A stretch of 64,000 nt of DNA from Arcobacter_B sp049472135 (GCF_049472135.1 NZ_JBMOVV010000006.1:1-64000); one strand, 5' to 3'. Positions 7,570 to 17,417 are shown, counted from the first letter of the stretch. Made by a program: numbers and translations. Notes: generated by a model not told the origin, from the letters alone.

Positions 7570-9714
7570 ATGGATCCATTTATTACAAAAATTCAAAAAA
7601 TTAATACTATTGAAGATGCACTTGCAGAACTTCAAAATCAAACAAACCTTTCCCCTAAACTACAAGATTTAATCAATTTTATCATAGAAGCTCACGAAGG
7701 TCAGTTTAGAAAGAGTGGTGAACCTTATAGTGTCCATCCTATTCTAGTTGCCTGTATTACTGCACATTTTTCTCAAGAAGAGGCTATTATAGCAACTGCC
7801 CTACTTCATGATGTTGTAGAAGATACAGAGTTTTCACTTAATTATATAAAAGAGCAATGGGGAAGCGATGTTGCTCATATGGTTGATGGTTTAACAAAAA
7901 TTGTTGAAATCAGAGAGAGTGAATTTATCCCATCTAATAGTACAAACGATTCAAAACTTATATCTTCTGCATTAACATTTAGAAAGATGCTTATTGCTTC
8001 TATTGATGATGTAAGAGTTTTAGTTGTAAAACTTTGTGATAGATTACATAATATGCTAACTTTATCAGCACTTCCTGCAAATAAGCAAAAAAGAATTGCT
8101 GAAGAGACTTTAGTTGTTTATGTACCAATTGCAAATAGGCTAGGTATCTCTACTTTAAAAAATGCATTAGAAGATTTAGCCTTTTATTATATCTATCCAA
8201 ATGAATATAAAAAGATTGATCAATTTTTAGAAGAACAACAGCATGCAATGCAATTAAACTTCAATAATTTTATTTCAACAACAACAAAACTTTTAGAAAA
8301 AAATGGTTTTGATCCAGATAAATTCAAAATTTACAGTAGAGTAAAACACCACTACTCTATTTATTTAAAAATGCAAAGAAAAGGTATTTCTATAGATGAA
8401 GTACTAGATTTATTTGCTATTAGAATTTTAGTTGAAGATGATATTGCTTGTTATAAAGCTTTAGGTTTTATTCATTTAGAATTTAAACCACTAATATCAA
8501 GATTTAAAGATTATGTAGCCACACCAAAAGAGAATGGGTATCAAACTATTCATACAACAGTATTCTCAAACTCAAAGATTTATGAAATTCAAATTAGATC
8601 TTTTGAAATGAATAAAGTTGCAGAGTTTGGTATTGCAGCACACTGGAAATATAAATCAGGTGCTAAAAATACTACAAATCTTAATTGGTTAAAATCTTTA
8701 GAGTTTTCAAACGAAAATATTGAAGAGTTTTATCAAGATACAAAAAATGATTTACATGGAGAAGATATAGTAGTTTATTCTCCAAAAGGTGAAACATTTA
8801 ATTTACCTTTAGGTTCAACAGCATATGATTTTGCATTTGCTATTCATAGTGATATTGGTAAAAAAGCAACTGCTTGTTATATCAATAAAATAAAAAAACC
8901 TTTATTAACTGAACTTAAAAGTACAGATATAGTTTCAATTGAAACAGGGACACATGAAATTGCTAGATGTACTTGGTACGATATGGTTAAAACATCAAGA
9001 GCAAGAAAACAAATAAAGTTTTTATGTACTCACAGAAAAAAAGAGATAGATGAAATGTCTGGAAAGAATATTATTGATACTATTTTTTCGAGATATCATA
9101 ATGAAGTATCAAAAAAATATCCTTTTGAAGCTCCATATAAAGTACCAGAAATACTTGAATACTTTAAATATGTAAAGCAAACTGTTGAAAAAAGTATAGT
9201 AAAAGATAAAGGAATTGTTACAAGATTTAAAATCTTAACTAGTAAAGTTAAAGAGTATAAATTTGACAATATATTAGTATATTCAAATTTTAGTATTAAT
9301 TCTGTATCATTTGACCACTGTTGTCACCCTAAATTCGGTGATGACATAGTAGCATTTAGAAATGGCAATGAAGCTATTTTACATCACAAAATGTGTGATA
9401 AAGCATATGAAAGAATCAAACAAAAACATCAAATGCTATTTTGTAAATGGACAAGAGATACTCTGTATCAATATAAAATGCTTGTAAGCCTTCCAAATAC
9501 AAAAGGTGAACTAGCAAGACTATTAACTTATATGAGTCAATATGAAGGTTATATATTATCAATAGATTATGGTAGACAAAAGCACTCATATAGACAATAC
9601 TGTGATATAGAGTTTGAGATTAATAAATCAAATATAGATGAAGTTAGACGACTTATAGAGAAAAAAGTAAAAGTAATAGAGTTTTTTTCAAAAAAAGACG
9701 CATATAAAAATTAA
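7570..9714 (+). CDS. spoT: Bifunctional (p)ppGpp synthetase/hydrolase
   Basis: Long RSH enzyme controlling the stringent response; 714 residues from ATG 7570. It has an N-terminal HD hydrolase (GEPYSVHP...ALLHDVVEDT, about 45-90), a synthetase domain with FKDYVATPKENGYQTIHTTV (about 310-335), a TGS domain (EDIVVYSPKGETFNLP, about 395-460) and a C-terminal ACT-like domain. Campylobacterota usually carry one such bifunctional enzyme, and the intact HD motif fits that. In-frame TTG/GTG codons at 7561-7566 are alternative starts; MDPFI is the more natural N-terminus, but its ribosome-binding site is weak. Confidence 0.93.
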   Translation: MDPFITKIQKINTIEDALAELQNQTNLSPKLQDLINFIIEAHEGQFRKSGEPYSVHPILVACITAHFSQEEAIIATALLHDVVEDTEFSLNYIKEQWGSDVAHMVDGLTKIVEIRESEFIPSNSTNDSKLISSALTFRKMLIASIDDVRVLVVKLCDRLHNMLTLSALPANKQKRIAEETLVVYVPIANRLGISTLKNALEDLAFYYIYPNEYKKIDQFLEEQQHAMQLNFNNFISTTTKLLEKNGFDPDKFKIYSRVKHHYSIYLKMQRKGISIDEVLDLFAIRILVEDDIACYKALGFIHLEFKPLISRFKDYVATPKENGYQTIHTTVFSNSKIYEIQIRSFEMNKVAEFGIAAHWKYKSGAKNTTNLNWLKSLEFSNENIEEFYQDTKNDLHGEDIVVYSPKGETFNLPLGSTAYDFAFAIHSDIGKKATACYINKIKKPLLTELKSTDIVSIETGTHEIARCTWYDMVKTSRARKQIKFLCTHRKKEIDEMSGKNIIDTIFSRYHNEVSKKYPFEAPYKVPEILEYFKYVKQTVEKSIVKDKGIVTRFKILTSKVKEYKFDNILVYSNFSINSVSFDHCCHPKFGDDIVAFRNGNEAILHHKMCDKAYERIKQKHQMLFCKWTRDTLYQYKMLVSLPNTKGELARLLTYMSQYEGYILSIDYGRQKHSYRQYCDIEFEINKSNIDEVRRLIEKKVKVIEFFSKKDAYKN

Positions 9715-9734
9715 GCAAAGGATAAAAGAAGTTT

Positions 9735-10943
9735 ATGGAACAGAAAATACAAGAAGCATTAGCAGAAATCCAAAGAGGAACTGCTGAAATAATTGATACT
9801 GAAAGAATTGAAAAGCTTGTAAGAAGATATTTTGAAACAGGTGAAAACTTCTATGTAAAAGCTGGATTCGATCCAACTGCTCCTGATTTACACTTAGGAC
9901 ATACAGTTCTAATTCAAAAAATGGCTACTTTCCAAAAATTTGGAGGTATTGTACAGTTCTTAATTGGTGACTTTACAGCAACAATTGGTGATCCAACAGG
10001 AAAAAGTGAAACTAGAAAAGTTTTAAGTACTGAGCAAGTTTTACAAAATGCAGAGACATATAAAGAACAAGTATTTAAAATTTTAGACCCAGAAAAAACA
10101 AAAGTTATGTTTAACTCGCAATGGTTAAAAGAGCTAGGAACAGCAGGAATGATTAACTTAGCTTCAAACTTAACAGTTGCTAGAATGTTAGAAAGAGATG
10201 ATTTTGCAAAAAGATATGCATCAAACACTCCAATTGCAGTAAGTGAATTTACATACCCTCTATTACAAGGATATGATTCAGTTGCAATGAATACAGATAT
10301 TGAAATGGGTGGAACAGATCAAAAATTCAACTTATTAATGGGAAGAACTTTACAAAAAGCTTATAACTGTAAAAAACAACAAGCAGTTTTAATGATGCCA
10401 ATCTTAGAAGGTTTAGATGGTGTTCAAAAGATGTCTAAATCATTAGGTAACTATATTGGTGTAACTGATGAAGCATTTGATATGTTTGGTAAAGTGTTAT
10501 CAATTAGTGATGAATTAATGTGGAGATACTTTGAGTTATTATCTTCTAAATCTTTAAAAGAGATTGAAGAGTTAAGAAATGCTGTTGAAACAAAAGAAGT
10601 TCACCCGAAAGATGCAAAAGATATGTTAGCTGTTGAAATTGTTGATAGATATCATGGTGAAGGTGAAGGTGAAAAAGCGAAACAAGAGTTTAAAAAAGTT
10701 TTTGCTAAAAAAGATATACCAACAGAAATGGATGAATACTCTTTTGATGGTGATTCTTGGATTTGTCAAGTATTAGTTGACTCTAATCTTGTAAATTCTA
10801 CATCTCAAGCTAGAAGAGATGTAAAAGCTGGTGCCGTAAAAATAAATCAACAAAAAGTAACAGATGATAAACTAAATTTAGAAAAAGGTGAGTATATTTT
10901 ACAAAAAGGTAAAAAGAATTTCGCTAAGATATTAATAAAATAA
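9735..10943 (+). CDS. tyrS: Tyrosyl-tRNA synthetase
   Basis: Class I aminoacyl-tRNA synthetase of 402 residues (TyrRS, TyrZ-like length). The HIGH-type motif is in DPTAPDLHLGHTVL, the KMSKS motif is KMSKSLGNYIG, and a C-terminal S4-like RNA-binding domain (about 335-402) follows. It lies 20 bp after spoT and 13 bp before the nitronate monooxygenase, within one long + strand transcription unit. Confidence 0.97.
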   Translation: MEQKIQEALAEIQRGTAEIIDTERIEKLVRRYFETGENFYVKAGFDPTAPDLHLGHTVLIQKMATFQKFGGIVQFLIGDFTATIGDPTGKSETRKVLSTEQVLQNAETYKEQVFKILDPEKTKVMFNSQWLKELGTAGMINLASNLTVARMLERDDFAKRYASNTPIAVSEFTYPLLQGYDSVAMNTDIEMGGTDQKFNLLMGRTLQKAYNCKKQQAVLMMPILEGLDGVQKMSKSLGNYIGVTDEAFDMFGKVLSISDELMWRYFELLSSKSLKEIEELRNAVETKEVHPKDAKDMLAVEIVDRYHGEGEGEKAKQEFKKVFAKKDIPTEMDEYSFDGDSWICQVLVDSNLVNSTSQARRDVKAGAVKINQQKVTDDKLNLEKGEYILQKGKKNFAKILIK

Positions 10944-10956
10944 ATAAGGGCTAATT

Positions 10957-12039
10957 TTGAAAATAGGTAAATATGAAATAAAACATCCAATTATCCAAGG
11001 AGGAATGGGTGTAGGAATAAGTTGGGATCAATTAGCTGGAAACGTAAGTAAAGAAGGTGGTTTAGGTGTTATCTCTTCTGTAGGAACTGGTTACTATAGA
11101 AACAAAAGTGAAAATGTTCAAGTTGTAATGAGAAAAGACAAGCCAAAAGATGTAATGAATTTTTATTCAAGAGATGCATTCTTTGAAATTGTAGAAAATG
11201 CAAGAAAAATTTGTGGAGATGCTCCATTAGCTTGTAATATTTTATATGCGTGTAATGACTATGGAAGAATGGTAAAAGATGCATGTGAAGCTGGTATTAA
11301 TATTATTATTACAGGAGCAGGACTTCCTACAAATATGCCTGAATTTACACAAGATTATCCAGATGTAGCACTAGTTCCAATCGTATCAAGTGCTAGAGCA
11401 TTAAAACTAATCTGTAAAAAATGGAAAAAATATAATAGAATTCCAGATGCAATTATCGTTGAGGGTCCTTTAAGTGGAGGACACCAAGGATTTAAATATG
11501 AAGATTGTTTCAAAGAAGAGTTCCAATTAGAAAATATTGTGGGACCTGTAATTGAAGAGGCTAAAAATTGGGGAGAAGATATTCCAATTATTGCTGCTGG
11601 TGGAGTTTGGGATAAAAATGATATTGATAAATTTATTGCTTTAGGTTGTACAGGAGTACAAATGGCAACAAGATTTATTGGTACTTTCGAGTGTGATGCC
11701 CATGCAAACTTAAAAAATGTATTATTAAATGCAGAAGAAAAAGACATTAAATTAGGAAAATCTCCAGTTGGATTACCTGCTAGGTCTGTAAGAACTAACT
11801 TACAATTCTCAATGGAGAATAATACAGCTCCAAAAGTACAATGTATTTCTAACTGTGTAGCACCATGTAATAGAGGTGTTGAAGCTAAAGCAGTTGGTTA
11901 TTGTATTGCAGATAGACTTGGAGCTGCATATAATGGTGATCTTGATACTGGTTTATTCTTTACTGGTGCTAATGGATATAGAATCAATAAAATCATTAGT
12001 GTTAAAGAATTAATGGAAAAACTTACTAAGGGAGAATAA
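10957..12039 (+). CDS. Nitronate monooxygenase family FMN enzyme
   Basis: A 360-residue TIM-barrel flavoprotein of the 2-nitropropane dioxygenase family, which includes enoyl-ACP reductase FabK. The N-terminal HPIIQGGMGVGIS and the glycine-rich IIAAGGVWDKNDI / GCTGVQMATRFIGT phosphate-binding loops are clear. A Cys-containing stretch near residue 290 (QCISNCVAPCNRG) is unusual and might bind metal. The start is TTG at 10957 with AAGGG upstream; no ATG fits. Substrate is unknown: a nitronate oxidase or another FMN oxidoreductase are both possible. Confidence 0.8.
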   Translation: MKIGKYEIKHPIIQGGMGVGISWDQLAGNVSKEGGLGVISSVGTGYYRNKSENVQVVMRKDKPKDVMNFYSRDAFFEIVENARKICGDAPLACNILYACNDYGRMVKDACEAGINIIITGAGLPTNMPEFTQDYPDVALVPIVSSARALKLICKKWKKYNRIPDAIIVEGPLSGGHQGFKYEDCFKEEFQLENIVGPVIEEAKNWGEDIPIIAAGGVWDKNDIDKFIALGCTGVQMATRFIGTFECDAHANLKNVLLNAEEKDIKLGKSPVGLPARSVRTNLQFSMENNTAPKVQCISNCVAPCNRGVEAKAVGYCIADRLGAAYNGDLDTGLFFTGANGYRINKIISVKELMEKLTKGE

Positions 12040-12041
12040 AA

Positions 12042-13802
12042 ATTTTTAAAAAATTTTTTATTCTTAATCTTATACTAATAGCATTTACTTTAAATGCTTT
12101 TAGTGATAGCTTAAAAGATGAATATCATTCATCTAAAATGAGCTACCTAAAAGCAGTTCTGAAAAAAGATGATGAACAAAAAATAGAGTCATTAAAAAAA
12201 CTAATTATTTTAGGTGAAAAGCTAAATAAAGACACTACTCCTGATAAAAAGAAGTTAGAGATTTTACTTGAGAAGCAAAATCCAACTCTAATTATTGGCA
12301 AAGAAATTTCAGAATCAAATGATTCTAAACCTATACAAACATCTACTAAAAATAAAATTGAGTCTATTTACACACTTGAAAATAGCGTTGTAATTAATTA
12401 TTCAAATAAAGTTACAAATGATGATGTGTTAAGATTTTTTGAACTTAAAAATAAAGATTTAACAAAAGATGTATACGATTTAAAAGGGAATTATCCTTTT
12501 GCAAAAGAAACAAAAATATCTATTAAAGGTGTAGATAAAATTGTTGTAGGACAGTTTAAACCATATACATTAAGAATTGTTATTGCTAATAAAAAAAATC
12601 TTAAGACCTCATATCTTGTTGATAATAAACAAATAATTTTGACTATTGATGACATTGTTATAAAAAAAGAAAAAAAACAAGAAACTAAAAAAGAAGAAAA
12701 ACAAGAAACTAAAAAAGAAGAAAATATTGAAGTAACTAAAGCAAAAAATCAATATATCGATGAAAAAAACTCTATTAGAACTCTATTTACGCAAGATAAT
12801 AAGATTATTGTTGAGTTTAATAAAAATGTTTCTAAAAATGACATAGATTATGTTAGTTATAAAAACAGAGGAAATATTGATGAAGTTTTTGACATCAAAG
12901 GTAAATTTGCTTATGCAAAACCTATTAAGTTAGATATGCCAGGAATTGACAAAATATCTATTGGGCAGATAAAATCAGATACTTTAAGACTAAGACTTAG
13001 TAATAAAAAAGATTTAAAACTAATCTATGTAGTAAACAAAAAACAATTAGTAATAAAAATTCTGAACTTACCAACAAATCTTCCAAAGAAACAAGCTGTT
13101 AAAAGCTCATATAATCCATTTAAAGACAAAGTTATAGTAATTGATGCTGGACATGGAAAACAAGATGTTGGAGCTGTTGGACCAAATAAAAGATATGAGA
13201 AGGTTGTAACTTTAAAGGTATCTAAACAACTATACTATATACTTAAGAAAAAAGGCTATAAAGTTTATCTAACAAGACATGGAGATAGCTTTATAAAAGT
13301 AAGAAATAGAACAAATCTTGCTAACGACAAAAATGCAGATATATTTATATCAATTCATGCTAACTCTGTTCCAAAAAGCAAAGCAAATAAAGTTTCTGGA
13401 ATAGAAACATTCTTCTTAAGTCCTGCAAGGAGTGAAAGAGCAAAAAGAGTTGCAGCTAAGGAAAATAGTGTTGATGTAAGAAAAATGAGCGATTCAACAA
13501 AAGCAGCCTTTTTAGAGTCACTTAATAGACCAAGAATTACAGCATCTCATAAACTTGCAATTGATGTACAAGCAGGACTTCTGCAATCAGTTAAATCAAG
13601 TTATAAAGGTGTAAAAGACTCAGGAGTAAGAGAAGGACCATTTTGGGTTCTTGTAGGAGCACAAATGCCTTCTATATTAGTTGAGTTAGGATATATGTCA
13701 CATCCTGTTGAGAGTAGAAGGCTTTATGACAGTAAGTATCAAAAACTATTAGCACAAGGAATTGCTAATGGTATAGACTCTTACTTTTTAAAAAATCCTT
13801 AA
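12042..13802 (+). CDS. N-acetylmuramoyl-L-alanine amidase, probable ATT start
   Basis: Periplasmic zinc amidase that cuts peptide stems from glycan strands, acting in cell separation. From the first ATG (12138) there are two AMIN-like repeats (about 75-170 and 213-310) joined by a KQETKKEE linker, then Amidase_3 with IDAGHGKQDVGA, SIHANS and LVELGYMSHP. That ATG has no Shine-Dalgarno and no signal peptide. Reading upstream in frame gives a textbook signal peptide (IFKKFFILNLILIAFTLNAFS) whose only plausible initiator is ATT at 12042, 8 bases after AAGGGA; the frame is closed by TAA at 12027. The start is inference: rare ATT initiation or a base error. Confidence 0.8.
   Translation: MFKKFFILNLILIAFTLNAFSDSLKDEYHSSKMSYLKAVLKKDDEQKIESLKKLIILGEKLNKDTTPDKKKLEILLEKQNPTLIIGKEISESNDSKPIQTSTKNKIESIYTLENSVVINYSNKVTNDDVLRFFELKNKDLTKDVYDLKGNYPFAKETKISIKGVDKIVVGQFKPYTLRIVIANKKNLKTSYLVDNKQIILTIDDIVIKKEKKQETKKEEKQETKKEENIEVTKAKNQYIDEKNSIRTLFTQDNKIIVEFNKNVSKNDIDYVSYKNRGNIDEVFDIKGKFAYAKPIKLDMPGIDKISIGQIKSDTLRLRLSNKKDLKLIYVVNKKQLVIKILNLPTNLPKKQAVKSSYNPFKDKVIVIDAGHGKQDVGAVGPNKRYEKVVTLKVSKQLYYILKKKGYKVYLTRHGDSFIKVRNRTNLANDKNADIFISIHANSVPKSKANKVSGIETFFLSPARSERAKRVAAKENSVDVRKMSDSTKAAFLESLNRPRITASHKLAIDVQAGLLQSVKSSYKGVKDSGVREGPFWVLVGAQMPSILVELGYMSHPVESRRLYDSKYQKLLAQGIANGIDSYFLKNP
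12677..12724 (+). repeat. Two perfect 24-bp tandem repeats inside the amidase gene
   Basis: A 24-bp unit occurs twice in direct succession, encoding a doubled KQETKKEE-like linker between the AMIN-like modules. The unit length is a multiple of three, so copy-number change would alter linker length without a frameshift. Confidence 0.85.
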
Positions 13803-14211
13803 TCTCATTTATAAGTTTTACTTGTTTTTTCTTTAATGAAGGTAAGTCATCTAAAGAAAAGAATTTTACCTTAGAGTTTTCCCAAGATAAATAGTTAGTT
13901 TTTAAAGTATAGTTTGTAAACTTCTCATGTAAACCTTCTATATTATTAGCATTTACTAACCAAATACCAACATCCTTTTCCAGATTTATTTGTTCAAAAT
14001 AATCCTCAAAAATGCCAATTTCAATATCAATAGAACTCTCTTCAAAAAACTCTCTTTTTGCACATTCAAAAGCTGTTTCTTCTTTTAGTTTAACACCTTT
14101 TAGACAACCCCATTTATTTCTACTCATCACAGATTTACATAGTAGAATTTTAATATCATTTTTTTCTACTAAATATGGAACTACCCCATATGCTTTTGCA
14201 TGTGATTTCAT
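13765..14211 (-). CDS. NUDIX hydrolase
   Basis: A 148-residue pyrophosphohydrolase. The Nudix box is visible as GVKLKEETAFECAKREFFEE, so the catalytic REFFEE metal-binding helix is intact. The N-terminal SHAKAYGVVPYLVEK resembles diadenosine-polyphosphate and 8-oxo-dGTP-type hydrolases; the substrate cannot be fixed. Last gene of the rplY-pth-lptG-nudix strand, 16 bp after lptG. Its 3' end overlaps the convergent amidase gene by 38 bp, so no terminator separates them. Confidence 0.88.
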   Translation of the reverse strand: MKSHAKAYGVVPYLVEKNDIKILLCKSVMSRNKWGCLKGVKLKEETAFECAKREFFEESSIDIEIGIFEDYFEQINLEKDVGIWLVNANNIEGLHEKFTNYTLKTNYLSWENSKVKFFSLDDLPSLKKKQVKLINEIKDFLKSKSLYH

Positions 14212-14227
14212 TTTTATCCAAACCTTT

Positions 14228-15295
14228 TTAAGAATTAATTTTTCTATTATAAATATAAAGTGCTAATACTACCCAAATTATCATTGGAAGTAGGATTGAT
14301 ACTTCAGGAATAACTATTCCTCCATTTGTAAACTTGAAAAGCATAAAGAAAATACCCCAAATTACTAATGTTCCAAAAATTGAAAATGAAATAAATTTAC
14401 CCATATTAAAGAACCTACTATTTAATGATGCATATGCAAATGTAAGTAAAATAATTGGTATTACAAAAAATGGAACAAATATTTGATTATATAAAGCCCC
14501 TCTAATTTTGTCAGTATTTATTCCTTGATTTGTTAATAAAATTAATGCAGAAGTAGCATCAAAAATAGAAAAATTAGATTTTGACTCATAAACATTATCT
14601 AAAATCTTTGGTCTGAATCCATCTAAAGTATGTAAAAACTTCTCATATTTTATATCTAATTTTGAGCTTTCAAGATTTAAATTAGATGGTTTTGTAATAA
14701 TTTTTGCATCTACTACATACCATCTATCATTTTGAAAATAAGCATTTTTAGCTATTATTGTTTGAGAAATATCACCATCTTTTACTTTATAAATATGGAT
14801 ATTCTCAGCCTTTTTTTCTAAAGGCAATAGTTTTTTAAAATATATATAATTATCGTTATATTTTAAAAAAATATCTGATTTTGTATTTGTAAAATACTCA
14901 CCATTTGCAATCTTTCTTTTCTGGTCATAAGAGTAAGCTAGAGGTGTTGCTTGCATTAAAACAAGTAAAGTAAGTAAAAACAGCGATACTTTTACTATTG
15001 GTGCATATATTGTACTACTAGTACTTCCAACTGCATGAAAAGCAACAAGTTCATTATTTTTAATAAATAATACAAGTGTAATTATCCAACCAAATATGAT
15101 AGATAAAGGTAAAGCAAGTGTCAAAGTAAAAAATCCATTATATAATAGATATAATAACTGTAAGTTTGCAGAATTAGGTAGATCTTTAAAATTCTGTAAA
15201 AAATCAATTCCTACGAAAAAAAGTTCAAGTGAAATTAAAACAATAATAAAATTTAGTAAGTATTTCTTTAAAATATATTTAGTTAATATGCTCAT
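14228..15295 (-). CDS. lptG: LptF/LptG family permease
   Basis: Inner-membrane subunit of the LptBFG ABC exporter that extracts lipopolysaccharide from the membrane. The 355 residues hold three N-terminal helices (about 12-35, 58-80, 98-120), a periplasmic jellyroll domain (about 130-260) and three C-terminal helices, the YjgP/YjgQ layout. LptF and LptG are hard to separate by eye; the order pth-lptG and the length favour LptG. It sits 1 bp after pth, so translation is probably coupled. Confidence 0.85.
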   Translation of the reverse strand: MSILTKYILKKYLLNFIIVLISLELFFVGIDFLQNFKDLPNSANLQLLYLLYNGFFTLTLALPLSIIFGWIITLVLFIKNNELVAFHAVGSTSSTIYAPIVKVSLFLLTLLVLMQATPLAYSYDQKRKIANGEYFTNTKSDIFLKYNDNYIYFKKLLPLEKKAENIHIYKVKDGDISQTIIAKNAYFQNDRWYVVDAKIITKPSNLNLESSKLDIKYEKFLHTLDGFRPKILDNVYESKSNFSIFDATSALILLTNQGINTDKIRGALYNQIFVPFFVIPIILLTFAYASLNSRFFNMGKFISFSIFGTLVIWGIFFMLFKFTNGGIVIPEVSILLPMIIWVVLALYIYNRKINS

Positions 15296-15296
15296 C

Positions 15297-15851
15297 TTAT
15301 TTCAATGTAAATTTAGATTTTACTTGAGCGATGTCTTCCCCACTTTTAAGTGCTTCTATCGCTTTAATAGTATGAGGTATTATATCTTGTAGTTTATTTA
15401 ATTCTTCTTTTGAAAAGTTATCTAATACGTAATTTACTACTTCACTTTTATTTGATGGCTTCCCAATACCAATTCTAATTCTTATATAATCTTTCCCAAT
15501 ATGAGAATCAAGTGATCTTAGACCATTATGTCCACCATGACCTCCACCTATTTTGAACTTTACAGCTCCAAAAGGTAAGTCTAAATCATCATGAATAACA
15601 ATAATATCTTCTAAATCAATTTTATAATACTCTTTGATAGCATGTACAGCTAATCCTGAGTTATTCATATAAGTTGTAGGTTTTGAATATAGGCTATAAC
15701 CTGATTTTAAAAGTGTTGAGTGAAAGTTTGCTTTATTTATATTTGCAGTAGCAAGATTTTTAGTTATCTCATCAATAACTAAAAATCCTACATTATGTCG
15801 TGTTAATTGGTATTTTTCACCAATATTTCCAAGACCAACTATTAAGTTCAT
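15297..15851 (-). CDS. pth: Peptidyl-tRNA hydrolase
   Basis: Cleaves peptidyl-tRNA released from stalled ribosomes; 184 residues, normal length. LIVGLGNIGEKYQLTRHNVGF carries the catalytic His, and HDDLDLPFGAVKFK plus GGHGGHNGLRSL are the family's conserved blocks. It follows the L25 gene by 10 bp, a common pairing in bacteria. Confidence 0.97.
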   Translation of the reverse strand: MNLIVGLGNIGEKYQLTRHNVGFLVIDEITKNLATANINKANFHSTLLKSGYSLYSKPTTYMNNSGLAVHAIKEYYKIDLEDIIVIHDDLDLPFGAVKFKIGGGHGGHNGLRSLDSHIGKDYIRIRIGIGKPSNKSEVVNYVLDNFSKEELNKLQDIIPHTIKAIEALKSGEDIAQVKSKFTLK

Positions 15852-15861
15852 AAATCTAAAA

Positions 15862-16398
15862 TTACTTAGCTTTAATTACACCAACAACTGGAACTCTTGG
15901 GTCTAAGTAACAAGTAACATTTTCTGGGAATTCTAAATCTCTAATTAAGATGTTGTTACCAACGTCTAAATCAGTTACTTCTAAAGTAAAGTTTTGTGGT
16001 AAGTCTTCAATTGTACACTTAACAGGAACTCTTTTAGTGTGAATCATTAAAAGACCTTTATTTTTAAGACCTTTTGCGATACCAGTTGCTACTACAGGAA
16101 CTTTGTAAGCTGCTCTTACACCTGGTTGTGCTACCATTAAATCAACGTGTAATAAATCAGAAGTGATTGGACATCTTTGGTACTCTTGAACTACTACTTT
16201 TAATTCTTTATCTCCAACTTTTACATCAAATGCTAAACTATCTTTGTTTTTCATAAATCTAATGAAGTCATTTGTTTTAAATGCTGCTGAAATGTTTTCT
16301 AAACCTTTTCCGTAGATGTTTGCAATTAAGAAACCTTCTCTTCTTAAAGTTTTAGTTGCTTGTTTTGTCATACTATCTCTTACGATACCCTCTAACAT
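15862..16398 (-). CDS. rplY: 50S ribosomal protein L25 (Ctc type)
   Basis: Binds 5S rRNA in the large subunit. At 178 residues it is the long, two-domain Ctc/TL5 form: an N-terminal L25 domain and a C-terminal beta domain with PVVATGIAKGLKNKG. The start MLEGIVRDS has AAAGGAT upstream. First gene of the minus-strand operon; divergent from folD across a 152-bp A+T-rich gap that should hold both promoters. Confidence 0.95.
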   Translation of the reverse strand: MLEGIVRDSMTKQATKTLRREGFLIANIYGKGLENISAAFKTNDFIRFMKNKDSLAFDVKVGDKELKVVVQEYQRCPITSDLLHVDLMVAQPGVRAAYKVPVVATGIAKGLKNKGLLMIHTKRVPVKCTIEDLPQNFTLEVTDLDVGNNILIRDLEFPENVTCYLDPRVPVVGVIKAK

Positions 16399-16550
16399 AA
16401 CGATCCTTTTTTTAAATTTGAAGCGCGATTCTATCTGAAATTAACTTTAAGTTTGTTTAAGTTTTACTAAAATTTAAGTTTAACTTTTTGTAATCGATTT
16501 TTAGATAATATATCCCATTAAAATTAATAAAGAAATAAGGGTTAAACTCC

Positions 16551-17417
16551 ATGACATTAATAGACGGGAAAGCATTATCTGCAAAAATCAAAGAAGAAGT
16601 AAGAGTTGAAGTTGAAGAACTTAAAAGTAAAGAAGGAATCACTCCAGGTTTAGCTGTTGTATTAGTAGGTGACGATGCAGCAAGTGCAACTTATGTAAAT
16701 AGTAAACATAAAGCTTGTGAAGCAGCTGGTATCTACTCTGTTGTTCATACAAGACCATCTTCTACAACTCAAGAAGAGTTATTAGCTCTAATTGATGAAA
16801 TGAATAAAGATGAAAAACTTGATGGTATTTTAGTTCAATTACCATTACCAAAACATATTGATACTACTACAGTATTAGAAGCAATCAATCCACTTAAAGA
16901 TGTTGATGGTTTCCACCCATACAATGTAGGAAGAATGGTTTCAAATTTAGATGCATTTTTACCTGCAACTCCATTTGGTGTAATGAGAATGTTTGAAGAA
17001 CACAACATTGAATTAAGTGGTAAAAACTGTGTAGTTATTGGTTCATCTGATATTGTTGGTAAACCTATGGCATCACTACTTACAAATGCAAAAGCAACTG
17101 TAACTGTTTGTAATTCAAGAACAAAAGATTTAAGTGCTCATACAAAAGCTGCTGACATTGTAATTATTGCAGTTGGTGTTCCACACTTACTTAAAGGTGA
17201 TATGTTAAAAGATGGTGCTGTTGTTATTGATGTTGGTATTAACAGACTTGATACTGGTAAGTTAACAGGTGATGCTGATTTTGAAGATTGTAAAGACAAA
17301 TGTTCATTTATTACTCCTGTTCCAGGTGGAGTTGGACCAATGACTATTGGTATGTTACTTAAAAATACTCTTAAAGCTGCAAAATTAAGAGATAAAAGAG
17401 AAGGTACAAATGCTTAG
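16551..17417 (+). CDS. folD: Methylene-tetrahydrofolate dehydrogenase/cyclohydrolase
   Basis: Bifunctional enzyme converting 5,10-methylene-THF to 10-formyl-THF; 288 residues. The substrate-site YVNSKHKAC lysine motif, QLPLPKHI, the Rossmann loop VIGSSDIVGKP and the C-terminal PVPGGVGPMTIGML are all present. It receives one-carbon units from GlyA. The 3' end overlaps lepB by 8 bp. Confidence 0.97.
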   Translation: MTLIDGKALSAKIKEEVRVEVEELKSKEGITPGLAVVLVGDDAASATYVNSKHKACEAAGIYSVVHTRPSSTTQEELLALIDEMNKDEKLDGILVQLPLPKHIDTTTVLEAINPLKDVDGFHPYNVGRMVSNLDAFLPATPFGVMRMFEEHNIELSGKNCVVIGSSDIVGKPMASLLTNAKATVTVCNSRTKDLSAHTKAADIVIIAVGVPHLLKGDMLKDGAVVIDVGINRLDTGKLTGDADFEDCKDKCSFITPVPGGVGPMTIGMLLKNTLKAAKLRDKREGTNA

